A DNA stretch of 64,000 bases from Davidsoniella eucalypti. Its lineage: Eukaryota; Ascomycota; Sordariomycetes; Microascales; Ceratocystidaceae. The notes below the pieces were generated by a model that saw nothing but the letters and a program-made list of their open reading frames with translations, made no database searches and had not been told where the DNA came from. This document shows positions 42,167 through 56,600 of the stretch, piece after piece. Positions within the stretch are counted from its first letter, which is position 1; the number at the start of each line of letters is the position of its first letter. The DNA is taken from NCBI GenBank assembly GCA_004009845.1, contig RMBW01000101.1:49988-113987 (forward strand), given 5' to 3'. The position numbers and the translations under genes were made by a program.

Positions 42167-44293
42167 TTCCCAGTCGACATAGCTCTTGCTTTCTGTCTTT
42201 TCTTTTTATCCTGCTCTTGCTTCGCTTCTGGTGACCCCAAGCACTGTGTTCAATATACTGACTCACGAGACCAAGGCGCTGAGCCCCCCTTGGCTTATGC
42301 TGTGAATCTGGTGTTATTTTTGTCAGAATCAATTCTGGCTGCATTACATCCGACATTCTGCGTGTCGCATATCGTCGTGGTCGTTTCTTCACAGACAGTA
42401 GAGACGAGACTAACACTATCGCCAATATCTCGAGCAATTATCTGGGCTACAAGCTAGCAATACGACTCCTATTACCCCTGAAACTCGCTCACCCCCCGAT
42501 GTTTGATACCCTTGCTTGGCGGTCGCTGTTGAGACAGTTGCATTCTATTCTCCCTCGCATTCCCACTCAAATTTGCATTTTGTGTATGTGCGCGTCCGAG
42601 AGTATCAGTGTGTCCTGTTGATGCAATTTTATCGAATTCAGCATGGGGCCTATTCGTTGTGTTGCTTTGTCTATCTTTTCTTTTCTTTCATGGGATATTC
42701 AATTTCGTCGTCCTTGTTATTATCATGAACGAGCAGCAACAGGACACCGTGTCGTTTCCACGAGCCGAGTGTCGGATTTTTGTAAGAATCCGGTGCCAAT
42801 GTTGAGGTAAAGCCTAGCAATAAAAAGTCCACATACTATGCTTTAGGAGGAATCCCATTTCTCCTAACGAGCCGATTTGGCTGGCCCTCTCTTCCTATGA
42901 CTCACAGCGGCGGCTTTATGCAGCGACTCAAATTTGAGACTGAGCTAGAGTAGCTCTGGATTGGCTGTATTCAGCGGCTGGGATCCAAGCCAAAGGTCCG
43001 TAGTGTAAAAACTCTTGTGTTTCTTTTTGGCTTTGTGGTATCGGCTGCGTTCTGGATGTACCGGTACTTGTAGCCTATCTGCCTATCTTTTGTTCATTGC
43101 GTTTCTGTCCCCTAAATCCGTTTTCTATGTTTGGTCAGCACCACAGCCGCTTTCTCTTATCTCCCTTTCAAGCATCCAATCAGAGGACATCCATAATCAC
43201 TAGAAACTCAGTACCAATATGCTCATTCTCTGACCACCACAAATGCTGTTGCGCCCTCCCTCAACACACGAACGAATATCGTCGCAAGCGCGTCCTCACT
43301 CATCCTCGGTCATCTGGTAGGTGCCTAAACATCCATCACAATGAAGTATGACAGGTTTTACTCATGACCTAGGGAGAAATTTTGCGATTTGTTCGATGTG
43401 TTTCTTTGTGTTTTTTTTTTTCAGTTTTACACCTCGCTTCAAATATCAATCCTCGTATCCCACCCTCTTCCTCTTCCTCCGCTTTTATTTTATTTTTTAC
43501 CTCCTCGTGAACAGGCGCATTGATCAGTGCATTTAAACAGTTCCGAGTTCACTTGCGTCATCACTTGAATAATGTGCATTGATGACACATAAGTGTCTTG
43601 GTTTCGATGATGCCAAACCCGGCGATTCATTATTTTTCTATGCTCTCATTTATTTTTGGTTTTCCGATTTCAACGTTCCATGTCCGCTTCACATTCTGTC
43701 CGCTTCAATCCCTTTCTAATTCTTTTGAAGTGTACTATCGCCGCTTCGTTTTTTTTGTGGTGCTATTTGTCCACGTAAAGCCTTACTCTGTTCACTATAT
43801 TTATTTCTAACTTCAGGTCACAAGATATATGCACAGCCACAGCGTAAATTCCCAAGTACAAGTTGTCTTTCGGGCAGCAGTCATTGTGTCCTTATCTGTG
43901 CATATCTTACACAATAGGTAAGCATTACATTAGGTCTTTTTGACTATCATTGCTTTGATTTACTCTTGTCACAGCGTCACGGTTTACGGTACTTTCAGCT
44001 TTTTTTTCTGTGCTTATGTGGCTGGAGGGCTTTGAGATTATTATGAAGTGCGGGTCTTATCTATGCCTCCAATATCACGCACTATTGGGGTTTCTTGCAC
44101 ATCCCACATCGTAGTCTGGGCTTCCTATAAGCAAGGATTAGGTTTAATGATTTTCCACTTCATTTTTTTTTATTTTGAGGGAGGTTTTTTTCATTCTTTA
44201 TTTTCAGGCCAGGCAATTTTTTCGCCTCTAGGCAACAAGCCAACGCGAAATCACAAGGTAAAAAAAAAAAAAAAAAAAAAAAAAGGGAACTTC
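42167..44293. other. Gene desert, left part
   Basis: T-rich DNA without recognisable genes. Open frames of 60-110 codons are dominated by Phe, Ser and Cys and look like composition artefacts. A run of about 24 A residues ends just left of the MITE (near 44262-44284). Confidence 0.5.
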
Positions 44294-44295
44294 TA

Positions 44296-44722
44296 TTTTA
44301 CAGGTTGTAGCAAGTATGCTCAAAAAGATACTTAGGTCCTCAAAATACAATGTACTCCATACTAAAGTTGCCAGCTGGCATAGTGCTATCAAATTGATCC
44401 TAAGGAAATTTTACTTTAAACTTTTTTGAAACGTATCATCATAGTTTGTTGAAAACAAAGTTTCATATATATATTCATAATAATAATGCAAGAATAATAG
44501 TCAAATATTGTGACTTTAGTGAATCAAGGTACACTTATACGGTATATTTTTCAGTATGCCTAGTTTAATCTTTTCTTTTTCTTGTGTTACACATTTTACA
44601 ACTTGACAGCACTTTACCAGCTGGCAGCCTTAGTATGGAGTATTTTATATTTTGAGGACCAAAGTATCTTTTTGAGCATACCTGCTACAGCCTGAAGAAC
44701 GATAAAAAAACGGCCTGTAAAA
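44296..44722. mobile_element. 427-bp MITE with long inverted arms
   Basis: The left arm (44296-44390) and the complement of the right arm (44722 back to about 44590) share 'ttttacagg', 'gtatgctcaaaaagatact', 'ggtcctcaaaata' and 'tactccatacta', then 'gccagctgg'. The right arm has about 24 additional bases near its end. TA lies on both sides (44294-44295 and 44723-44724). The inside is AT-rich and non-coding. The order of blocks in the arms resembles the MITE at 16.0 kb. Confidence 0.75.
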
Positions 44723-44724
44723 TA

Positions 44725-47700
44725 AAAGCTCTTGAAAGAAGTCTGCGACAATAACCCATGGTCTCGGCAAGGGTTAGCGTCAGGCGATTCACATTTAAAT
44801 TAGGTGATATCCTTGTTCGTCGGTCAGCCAAGCCAGGGTAGGTATTGTATTGTATGATAAAAATCACAATATTTTTTTACAATGTTACATATATATAATG
44901 ATGTTTAGTCTTATATAGCTCTCGTTCGATCAATAGATTGGATGTGTGTTGTAGTCGTAATCGCGTAGCTGCAATCAAATATTTTCTTTCCGTATCATTG
45001 GTTTCTCCTCAAATAGTCAAATGTTTATGTTTACATGATTTAAAAAATGCACTCTCCCCTCCCTTCTTCTTTTTTTTTCTTCTCTTTTTTTGTTTTCTAA
45101 GACTTGGCGCGCGGGTTTTTTCTTATCGGTATGCATTTCGAGACATAACAACCCTTAGGGTTTACTACTAGAATGAAGGTGAAAGGCCTGTCTTGATGAA
45201 TCAGGCTTTGTCTCTCAATTGATCTCTTGACTTGTTGACTTAGGCAGCAGAGAACAGAAAACAAAGACAGGTCTTTGTTTATTTCCGTTATATTCTTGTC
45301 CCACTTCAAGTTTTTTTTTTTTTTTTTTTACTAACAACGAAAAACTTTTCGCTAAAATATGTACTAAATATGCATGATTCCTCTCCCTCCCGAAATCTCA
45401 CTTGTTGAGTTAGTCACCAGGCTTCAAAATCGATGATAAATTTTGTTTGTGAGCAGAAATATGTCTCGTCGAGCGAAAAAAAGGCACGTTTAAATGCGCA
45501 GATAATTCATGGCATATAACGTATGACCAGGCTATGCCGAATATCGGGAAGGAAAAGGCAAACATATTACCACAGAATATGCAATATCGATATATCTCTT
45601 TTTTCGAGAGATTTATGGTTGCCGTGTCGCATGCAAGTTCGATCTTGATTTTCGATTTGAATTAGAAAGAAGAAAAAAAAAACACAATATTGTGCGACAA
45701 TCCATTATCTTCGTATCGGTATACGTGTCTAAAGGATTGACTAACGAGAGTTACTCAAGCTATAAACTGGCAGCTACGACAGGATGAGGGTTCATATATA
45801 CATACGGCAACTCAGACACGAGATGATCGTCGGAGAAACTTACTGTATGTTGTTCGGGCTTAAATGAATGGCTTGTCTCAAGTGTAGGCTATATTTGTTT
45901 GTATTTTCAAAGACATCCATATCTGTTTCCTTTTCTAGTTTTCATAAGTTGGTCGTAGATGTAAAAACACGATGAGAAATGGTGGACGTGTGGTCTATCC
46001 TATGTCCTAATCACCATATGTGTATATGTAGCATGGAATTACCAATTTGATAAATGCCAGTTGTAGAAGAAGAAGAGTGTCAATTTGAGATTGTTGAGAA
46101 CACAAATATGATTGAAAGGTACGATACCGACCTAGTTTCTAATGGTGTGTATCGGGTTTAAGTAAAGGAACTCAAACTGTCTTTTGTCGTGTTACGTGAA
46201 AATTGGGTGGTTGAGGGTTCCAAGACCCAAGGGGATGGCAATTGTATGTTACCTTTTTTTTCCTTTATTAATCGAGTTGATATATAGAATCGTTCTATAT
46301 GCGATGCTCAAACCATGTCAGCTGGTTTGTAATAGATTATAAATAATATATCATTGAAATTTCATCTAGTTCCTCGGAGAAGAAGTCTGTATATGTCTAG
46401 AATTTGGAACTCATCATTTGTTACGCATTGGTGTGAGTTATCATTGAGGTGGGTAATCATCGGATGTTGATAGCCTTTTTCACAGTATCAATGGACCCAG
46501 AATAGCCTCATTACATACTAACTCTCTGAGTTTAAGATGTACAAGTTAGAGAGGTGAAGTTCTATCGAACCATCATGACATTGGTAGGGTTAGTGCATTT
46601 AACCCTACAATGATACCTATCCTTGTCTCAGCTGTAGATCCAAACTAGATATGACGTCGGCAGCATTCTGATGCACATCTTTGAATGGAAGTCAAAGGCG
46701 TCCCTGTCTACTCAGGGTTGAATTGAACTTGAAGATATGCCAATATCAGCCCTTTTATGTTATCCCTCCTGTTAATCTCCAACCAAGGGCTGACAAGTCG
46801 AATACTTATGGATAAACAAGATAAACTGAGGCAGAATCAGGGAAGGGAGACGAATTGAGAATTCAAAAAGTCACGACTTATTTCATATTATGTGTTCATC
46901 ATATAGAGTTGTTTGTTTCTTGATGAGTGAAGCAAGCAATGGCCACCCGACAGGCAGGCTTACGTTGCCGGACTGAATACCTTTTTCTGGACAAACAAGT
47001 GTGGCTGGATAGGAGCCCGCCCTGCAAAAGAAAAGAGGATACAAGAAACATGGTATGTGATGGCGGGTTAAATATTTGCCGACTTGCGGGAGCAGAAGGT
47101 CTAGATGCCAAGCCGAGTTACTAAGTACATGTATATACGGTGGTGAGATCACGATTGGGTTCATTCGTCTACTCCCAACAAGGTAGCATGGTGCATATAT
47201 TGGCCCAAGCGGCGCATATCGAGCCAAGATTGCATGAATGTTAGTTACTAGCAAGTGCCTGATATCAACCCGACCATCATTGACTAGCATACGGTGCAAC
47301 AATATGCAATGGTAGAAGGTTAGTAGGTACGTATGAGTCTCTCCAAGATTGAAGTATATTTTTTCTGTGGTGAAAAAAAAAAGGAAATGAAGGGATCTCG
47401 AAAGTTGTTAGTAGTATAGCATCCCTTGTCATCAACAAGCTAGTCGATAGCTTGTTTTGAGAGGGATCTTGAGATGTTAGCAGAAGAAATCGACATATTG
47501 TGTACGGACTCTTCGAATAACTGACGTTTGGCTAAGTATTGGCTACAATGGGAATTGTGCTAATTGATGGAGTACATTAAACAAAATAGTCGAGGTCAAG
47601 TTCGGGGGATTGCAAGTGATACGAGATATATACATGGTATGAAGCTAAGTAGTAAAAGAGTGGTTATAATTGTCGTTATAAAAACTAAACCTTAAACTAT

Positions 47701-50700
47701 ACAAGGGAATATGCGGAAACAACACATAGAAGCGGGACAGAAAGAACCACAAGCTGAGCCCCAATGTTTGTCGTCAGCATCACAGTTTAATGGCAAGAAA
47801 TACTACATACCATACTAGAGAGAGTGATAACGTGCTATGAGAGGAAGAGGCGACGACTTTGTTGTCATACAGATAATGACACTGTGATGTCAAGCCAGAG
47901 GCAAAATATTGCAATAGTAGGGGACAAATATTAATCTAAATATAGAAACAAGAAGCTTCTATTGACTAAAAGAGCGGTATCTGAACAAGAAACAAAAAAG
48001 AGCCAAAAAATATGATTTACCACTTCGTCAAGAGTAACACTGGCCAGATCCGGTGTAAAGGATGAGAATAGGACCAGGAGACAAAGGAAGCAGGAATGTC
48101 CGAGCCATGATCGTGAATCTGCATATGTACCAGGCGAGATCAGGAGAAGTCGACGTCCAAAGTGAGCCTTGCCTAACAATCCATGAGAAGGCTTGGCTTC
48201 TTTCCTGGCTCGTTATTTTTTCTCTCTAGTGAATATCAGAGTCTACGTAAACGCAACATACAAGAACAAGAAAAATAGATAGGTGCCTAGATTGTGGAGA
48301 ACTAAAAAATCGGATGTAACTGGACTTGGCACCTTGGCATCTTGGGCGATCGGTTCCATTAGAAGCTGGGCAGTGCTTCCGAAGGGAACAGACGATAGCA
48401 GGGCAGCCACAGTAAAACGAAGATCGATAACAACAGCTGTTACCTATCTTTGCAGAAGTGTACTAGAAATGGGTTTGGTCAGGCTACATCATGTATTGGA
48501 GACCTGTCAAAGTTGGGAGGCCGCCCGTCGTAACAGCCGCACGCTTACGTCAGACAAGTAGAGGTAGAAGCCACCAACATCAGACGTATGATAGAGTAGT
48601 TAAGAATGTGGATTAGCACATGAACTGTGTCCGGGTCTGTATCACGAGAAAGGAAGCCCAGGTCTTGAAGTATATACTGGCTATACGTACTACTTGTACA
48701 TACTTGATTCATACAGACATGCATGTACATCAAGGTGGAGTTTATATGTATGTATATGTAGTTGAAGTCGTAGATGAGGCGGACGCAAGAAAGCCGGCAA
48801 GAGGGGATGAGAATTAGAGAGGGGAAATAGTCCGGCTGATCGACAGTGTGTAAGAATGCCAGCCTCCACGAAGCTCAGCAGCAAGCGACAGAAACATCGC
48901 TTATCCGACGGGCATCAAGAGCTGACGACAACGAAGAGACTATCTGGATAGGCGGAAAGAAAAGGATGCCAAGAAAGTAAGATAGAGTAAGAGTCTAGTT
49001 GATAGGTTAGTAGTATCAATACAGGTATTTTGAGACTTGTACATGAACAAGAAACAACCCTGAACTACATACAACTAGGGCAACAGCAAGAGATTAGCGA
49101 ATAACCCCGACTTAAGGTTGGAACATTCCCTCACCTATAAACCAGGCGTTGAAAGGACTGCAAATCCAGACATTATCTCTTTGAAATCCTGGGTATAATA
49201 CCTACATACTAATATGTGCAGATACGGTACATACTATAGAGCAAGAACTGTACAACTAGCTTTGGTGGAGGGGACTGCTGATGCATATGCAGAGTACCCA
49301 ACCTCTATTGCTACGACAAGTACGTATTACATCTGGATATACAGACAGAAGGTGGAAAAGAGGGGTCGGGCAACGGACATGAAGAGCGAGGAAAGAAGAA
49401 AGGTCAGAGTATGCCTATCTGTTTCATTCGTGTATTGTATTATAGATAGTGACAGGGCTTGATGGTCAAGTTGGAGCTTGAAGCTGTCATGATGAGCAGA
49501 CCAAGAACGAGACTGCTGATTAAGAATAAAGCGGCGATCTTGATATTCCGTAGCAAGTTGGCACAGATACGTTGTGCTCTATCAGAAGAGAGGGGTGTGC
49601 ATGTAGATTTTCCTTGGGTTTCTGGCTTAGTCGGCTACGCAATGAATGGGCGCAAAAAGACAAGGGTGGCCCGGGGACTTTTTCGTTTCTTTTGTGTCTT
49701 ATGTCCTTGTATAATCAGAAGAACGTACATTTGTAGTCTTGGTATATCCGTAAGCCTTTTTCTGTCCGTTACTTTGTGCGAATTTGCCTTGGTTTCTGAA
49801 GAGAAGAGGAGAGAATAGCGACTAGGGCTTATGAAGAAGTTTGCAGAAGAGATACATATTGATGGGTAGTGACTGATTTGAGTGGTGATTTGTCTCAAGA
49901 ATGTTTCTAGTGGCGTGGCCTTGTGAAATACAGATACCAATATGTACAACTAAACTGAAGGGTTCTGACTTACGCGGTTTTCAGGCTTGGCTGGTTATTA
50001 TAGCGTCCGGAAGCATTCTAGCGTCCATATCCAGATGTATGTAGCGAATATATCCTTATTGTTGTTGTTTCTATTTCCTAAAGCTTGTTCTAAACTTGGC
50101 CACCAAAACCAGCAAAACAAATATCAAGAACCCTTAATATGTTCGAACGTGTTAGGTATAAAAAAAGAAACATTAAATGGTGGTTGAGATCGACATCATC
50201 ACCGCTAGAACCACAGACAGAACCGGCCACTTCTGCGCAGTTTGCAGGGCAATTCTGGTAAGAAACAGTGCTATTCTACAGGGCATGACGTCCACAGTTA
50301 CAGGGGAGATTAAGCTAAGGCAGATAACAAAAAAAAGGCGCCGAAGCTTAGAGCGACTGGCATTGTTAGGGGGGGGCTCACTAAGGAAACTTAGATTGCG
50401 GCTAGGGCGCGGCTACAGTGCTGGCCCTCTGTACGGAAGCGCTATGCCTTAAACAAGGCCCTGGAAGAGTTGTACACACAGCGCTGCTAGGGGACTGATA
50501 GCCACTACTGAGCGGTATTAATGACACGCCCTTTTGTGCCGATCTACTCCAGGCCTGTGTTCGTGGCGCAGCCGCAGCCGCAGCCAAAAAGGCAGTAGAT
50601 GAATCTAGTACTGTGTTTACATATAGATATAGGCCGTACTATACCACATGGAATACTATGTAAGAACAACAGCTGGTGCTAGCGTCGTAGTCGTACGCAA

Positions 50701-51516
50701 GCACTTCACAATCTAGGATTTCTCTCTTCTCTCCCCACCCCCAGCCAAGTGCCTTGATTGTTGCTTGCTCCGCCTACAACGAAAGAAAAAAACGACGAAT
50801 ACATGACTTTGCTTGGAATAGGCTAAGAAAATACTATGAGCCGCTGCTAGTAAAAGCCTAAAGCCGTGGAAGCTCTGCGCCGCGTTTACAGTGTGTGGCA
50901 CATGCGCATCCCTGCGGAAAAGCAACTACCTGCACAGCACAGCACAGCACAACACAGCTTGCAGTTTCCCACTTTCTTTTGTTTCTCGTCATCCATCTCT
51001 TGGCCATGGTAGTTGCTGCACCACCAAGTCAGAGACAGCAACTGTCCGTATTTTTATTTATTTTATTTTATTTTCAAAAATGGGTTATTTTCTAATTTTC
51101 TATCACTCTAGAGGGCGGCTGAGTGAGCGGGGCTGCAGTTTGGCAGTTACTTTATAACCTGTTGCTGATCCGGCTACAACATGCAGTTTGTGTTCTTCTT
51201 TTCTTTCTATCATCATCACTCTGTTACTATCTATCTCTCATAGTCTTTCATCTCCGACTATCTCTATTACATCATCGTCCATTTATCCCTCCTGGGCCAT
51301 CTCGACAAACCCCGGCTGTTTGATATTATTAACCCTCGGACTCCACATCCTACAGCTGCTCTTGCCTGTTTCAACCTATAGAGGCCTGAATAAATACTAG
51401 AACAAGTCTCCGGCACCTTTTCCTCTTGTTTCTGCCCAACCATCCGCAGAACAGCATATCTTTCTTTGCTTCTACACTCACACATCTTCTTCACCCTATA
51501 ACACATCCCCTTCACA
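44725..51516. other. Gene desert, right part
   Basis: 6.8 kb with no recognisable protein, tRNA or transposon. It includes a poly-T run (45309-45329), many AT-rich stretches, and a slightly GC-richer patch (50380-50600). Near 51000-51516 the sequence becomes CT-rich, as expected upstream of the Sur7-type gene. Spliced non-coding transcripts cannot be excluded. Confidence 0.45.
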
Positions 51517-52509
51517 ATGGGCGTCGGTCGTTTCGTCTGTGTGGCTCTGCCATTTGCCTTGACGGCAGCTGCCCTCATCTTCCTGCTCGTCGGCACTCTC
51601 AGCGGTGTCACTAACAAGGATCTGTACATGTTCCGTGTCAACATCACCGACTTCTCCATGTCGACATCCAGTCTGAGCTCGCTCATCTCCTCCCGAGACC
51701 TATCCAGCATCATCTCCGCTATCGAAAGTGCCGTTTCGTCTGGCGATGTCTCTACTGCCCTGTCATCTCTGCTGAGCTCAAGCAGCGGCAACATCACCGC
51801 CTCCGATCTGGGCCTGGCCGATGTCTACGACGTCAACCTGTGGGGCTACTGCGCCGAGTACTCTAACGGCACCCGGGACTGCATCTCGCCCGAGTTCAAC
51901 TGGGCCAAGAAGCACATCAACCTGACCGAGATCGAGACTCTTGCTAACGCGACTGGTGACTCTATCAGCGACATCAAGTCCGCTTTCAAGGTCTTCGTCA
52001 AGGTCGACAAGTGGATGCAGGTTGTCTTCATTATTGCCCTGCTGGCTCTTGCCGCCGATATCATCCTCGGTATCTTTGCTACCTGCTCACGTGTCATGTC
52101 ATGCCTGACCTGGTTGATTGCTTCGCTCGCTACCCTCGCCACTAGCATCGCCGCCATCATGGCTACCGTCTTGTCATCGATCGTTACTGCCGCTATCCTG
52201 TCTGTCGCCAAGTCGTACGGTGTTAAGGCATCTATAGGCACCAAGTTCTTGGCCCTTGTCTGGATCGCCGTGGCCTTCACCATCGCCGCCGGCATCTTCT
52301 GGGTCTTTACTGTCTGCTGCTGCGCGCCTGGCTCCAGCAAGCGCACCAAGAACCGTTCTATGGACGGCGAGAAGCTTCTGCCTGGTGGCACTCACTACCA
52401 GCCTATCGGTGGTAACCAAGGCAACTTTGATGGTTCTGCCAACCAGAAGCACCACAATGGTGCTCCTCGCTCCGACCTGGCCTACGAGCCTTATGCCCAC
52501 CGCTCTTAA
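51517..52509 (+). CDS. Sur7/PalI-family plasma-membrane protein
   Basis: 330 residues, single exon. There are four predicted membrane segments: residues about 8-29, 165-186 ('VVFIIALLALAADIILGIF'), 197-225 and 242-265 ('LALVWIAVAFTIAAGIFW'). A large first extracellular loop has four N-glycosylation sequons and the claudin-like 'LWGYC...C' signature. The cytosolic tail (about 268-330) is hydrophilic and ends 'YEPYAHRS'. Sur7-type proteins mark eisosome domains and affect the cell wall; PalI-type ones act in pH sensing. Which branch this belongs to cannot be decided here. Confidence 0.87.
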   Translation: MGVGRFVCVALPFALTAAALIFLLVGTLSGVTNKDLYMFRVNITDFSMSTSSLSSLISSRDLSSIISAIESAVSSGDVSTALSSLLSSSSGNITASDLGLADVYDVNLWGYCAEYSNGTRDCISPEFNWAKKHINLTEIETLANATGDSISDIKSAFKVFVKVDKWMQVVFIIALLALAADIILGIFATCSRVMSCLTWLIASLATLATSIAAIMATVLSSIVTAAILSVAKSYGVKASIGTKFLALVWIAVAFTIAAGIFWVFTVCCCAPGSSKRTKNRSMDGEKLLPGGTHYQPIGGNQGNFDGSANQKHHNGAPRSDLAYEPYAHRS

Positions 52510-53638
52510 GGTGTGTGAGAGCCACCTAAAGCTCTCTCGATCCTGTCGCCCTTTTGTTTGAACTAACGGCCTTTCCGACACTTGGGCTCCGGATCTAGCT
52601 GATCATCTGAGGTTTGCTTGGACACAGCACAACCTACACGCGCCCCTTGCCTGTTTCTGTATTTTTCTCTTTATTGTTCTTGTTTCTTTTATCTTGATGC
52701 CCCTCATTCGTTCTATCACTCATTGCATCCGGCTCTACAGCGTTTGTTATTTTTTCTTCTCCTTTTCTTTTCTTTGGTTTCTTTGGAGATGCAAATTTTT
52801 TTTTTTACGACCTTTGCGATTTGATGGGATATCATATATACTAACCATCAATCCACACACAATCTTTTGGCTAGGCTTTTGGGATGTCTTCTTGGGAAGA
52901 CTTGGCTTTGTTGCGATCAAATTTCTTGTTTTTATACCGATTTTTAGATTTTTCCTTTTTCATTTCCTTTTTTTATAGCTCGTACTGACAGTTATCTCTT
53001 TGATACTGTCTGTGCTCTGAACATACAAAGACTCTACGGACCGATTTTCTCCTTGACTTGCTGCTCTCCCCGTAGTATTTATATATGTGTAGTTGTATAC
53101 TGTTGTGTCCACAATGTGATGTACAATAAAACGAAGCATGCTATACAGTAACTAGAATGTGGGTCCCATGACACTAAATGGTATGAAATTCCAATGTGGA
53201 AAGAAGTGAAAATTCGGCATCGTCGATTCGTAGTACTTGCCTATGATGCAAGTCGTAGTAATACAAAACAATACAGCCTTGCTTTTTATCTTGTTTATTG
53301 CACATTCTCTACTATAGTCCTGAGTTATCTCTCATACTTACAGCTAAATCACCGCCTTATGAAAATGTAGGTTCGTTCATCTGCTAACGTATTCTAGCCG
53401 ATTTCGTAAGCTTTTTAACCCCGGCTCAAATATCATTTTTACCCTGCTAAAATGCCCTTGATAGTGGGGTGGAGGGGTCAAACAATCAATTCAAGGCTAT
53501 TACATCGAAGACAATCTCGACGCATCTAAAATTACACTATCAGCAATCTCTTGAAGAGGCGGTTTTCCTTTCCTTGCCTGGCCTACAGAGCATCCTTGGC
53601 CACTCTCCATTGCCTACCCAAGCCTAACAGTCGCTATC
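52510..53638. other. Intergenic, 3' flank and promoter
   Basis: 1.1 kb. The first half is T-rich and is probably the 3' untranslated region of the Sur7-type gene; the second half is the promoter of the WD-repeat gene. No further gene seen. Confidence 0.45.
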
Positions 53639-56600
53639 ATGCAGGCTCCAAAACTGAGGCGTGATTATGGAGTTCTTCCAGTCACGGCTTTGTACTTTTA
53701 CATGGCCGCCAGCGGCATGACATATCTTCTCGCCGGCGAAGACAACGTGCTCAACATCTACGAGTCATCTCCGCCAGCCTCCGATTCGACTGGAAATCCC
53801 ATGCTGCGATGTGCCTTGAAAATCTTCCGTAACTCGCCTATCCACGGTTTTCATATCACCTCAAGCCCTCAAACTTGCAGCACCAGCCAAAGGCCAGAAG
53901 GGACTTACAGCAAAGATGGCAATCTACTGATCTGGGGCGCTCAGTCAGTTGCTATTGTATCTTGTATTGCCATCGAACAGGCTATCAACAGCCAGACTAG
54001 CGTGCTGGATAAGTTCCTTTTCACAGAGACTCACGCGCCAGATTGGATTTACGATGGTGTGATATCACCCGAAGATAGTTCCAAGGCTGTGCTTGTGCTG
54101 GCGCATAACGAAATTTTGCCTCTCTCGCTATCTCCCGATGGAATTGTCATTCTGGGCGAAGCCTTCTCTATCTCCCGGCCAATATTGTACTCTGCAAATC
54201 TCAGATGGCTGTCACCAACTTGTGTCTTGGTTGCCGGAGGTACTGTTTTTGGTGAAATCTTAGTGTGGAAATACTTCATGGATAGACCAGACACAGAGCT
54301 CCGCGGCGAACTCTTGCACATCTTCTCAGGCCACGAAGGTTCTATTTTCGGCGTGCAAATCTCCGAGGAATATTGCCTAGATGACAAGTCTAAGCCAATA
54401 AGACTGCTGGCTAGCTGTAGTGATGACCGTACGATACGCGTCTGGGATATCTCTGAGCGCGAAGAGGCACTGCCAGCGGCAAATCAGCTATCAGGCTTAG
54501 ATGCTGCGCGCGAGACTGGCTTTGGCGAGAACTCAACTTCTGCTACAAAGCAGGGCGCGGTGCCTCTTGCCATGGCCATGGGCCACGTATCGCGGATCTG
54601 GCATGTCAAGTTCCCCATGGCGCCTCTTGTATCACTAACAGATATGTTTGTTCTTCCCGTCTATTCCTTTGGCGAGGATACTACGGTTCAAAGATGGCAT
54701 TTTGAGATGGCACCGAGCAAGCTTCTTTCGGATATACCGTGCGTGGAAACTGCCCAACTTAAGCACATGACCTCGTATGCAAACCACGATGGTAAGCATT
54801 TATGGTCCACAGCATTATTTGGAAATAGCCCGCTTCCTCGCATCGCAACAGGCGGTGCTGATGGGAAGATCTCAATCATCGAAGAAGGTAACAGCACCGG
54901 TCCGAAGAGCAGCGCAAACCACATGGATGTTATGGTTATACATGACAACCCATCAAGATCTACCGCTTTGGCGCTAATGTCAGCATCTAAAGGCGTCAAG
55001 GACGATGATGGACTCCGCCAGTACACGTTTATCACGGATGACTGCTTGGTAGCTACTACGAAATCCGGCAAGTTTATCCTAGGAAACTTTGCGAATGATG
55101 TGGTTTGGTCTGAGATAGAATCCAGTGATGAGACTAAAGCTGATCTTCGTTCTTGCACTACTATAACCAATGCTGGTGTTGGATATGCCATATTGGGCAC
55201 TAGTCGAGGCCAGGTCTACGTCTTCTCACAAACCAAAGGCCTCCACAAACTCGCAACTCTGTCTGGAAAAATCATGCAACTCATATCTTTAGGCAGCGGC
55301 TCCTCCTCCTTACCTTCTGTAGTGCAAGTGCTAGTCACTGTCTTCAGTAGTCCGGAAACTAGGCTTATCAGTATCGACTTTGAGAAGGGATTGATCGAAT
55401 TAGAGGCCATCCTTCAGGGTGTCGATGAGCGCTTCATTGTCACAGCTGCTGCTCTGGTTAATTCTTATCTTGTGATTGGATCACGTAAGGGTTTTGTGAA
55501 TATCTTGGCAGCTATTGATGGGCAATTTAAATTTGTCTCGGATATCCCGCCTAGAGCCCATGATGCCGTGACCTGTATCACAGCTCTGCCAGGTCATAGA
55601 ACTGCCCAGTCACCGTGCTTTTTGACTACAGGCCGCGACGGAAAGTACCGCATATACCAGATCTCTACTACCTCTGGCTCCGCTAGCCTCTTCCACGAAG
55701 TGTCTCTACCTTTTGGTCCTGTTGTGGAGACAGCCTGGTTCTCCGAAAGCACATCCGATTTGATCATCTGTGGATTCCGTAGTACTCGCCTTGTTGTCTG
55801 GAACGAATCTAAGCGAGAACAGATCGCTTCTGTCGAATGTGGCGGTTCCCACCGTGTATTTGCACATACGACATCCAAGGATCCTAAGCGGCTGCGCATC
55901 GCCTTTACTAAGGCTTCTATAGTGTATGTACACTCACAGACTACACCGTCCCTTTGGACTCTCAAGAAGGGAATTCACGGCCGCGAGATCCGCACCGTCG
56001 CTCCAAGCGGCAAGTATCTAGCATCTGGCTCGGAAGACACTACTATCCGGATTTGGGAGTACGAATCAGCCCAGGTGCAAGGTCGTGGGGCGTTGAACCT
56101 GGTAGCTCAGCTAAGCACACACGTGTCTGGCTTGCAGAGCCTCAAATGGGCAGCTAATGAATGGCTGTTCAGTAGCTCCGGTAACGAGGAGTTCTTCGTT
56201 TGGCGAGTGCGGCAACTAGATGCGCAAATCTCAGGCTTGGCGGCCATGTTCCAAGGCCACCTGCCTGATAAATCACGTGAAGGTGATCTGCGCATCATGG
56301 ACTTTGATGTTGTTGTATTGAATACGGACGATGCTGAGAATCCAGAGTTCCGTATCCAGATGGCGTACTCTAACTCGGAGCTCAAGACGTACAGATATTC
56401 GCCTGCGACCAGCTTCAAGTTGCTTGCATCGGGCAGCTTCACGGGTGCTTGTTTATTGCATATCCGCGAAATCAAGAGCCATGGCTCTGACGCCGTCTTG
56501 CCGCCTGTCTTGACGGCATCCACAGATGGACACATTATACTATGGGAAGCATCTACTTGTAACACCAACGACGCTAGTACTCCTGTTGAGTACAAGATAG

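Noticed and set aside
50177..50600. GC-richer patch with a 91-codon frame, considered as a decayed transposase
   Set aside because: No transposase motif, inverted ends or target duplication could be found.
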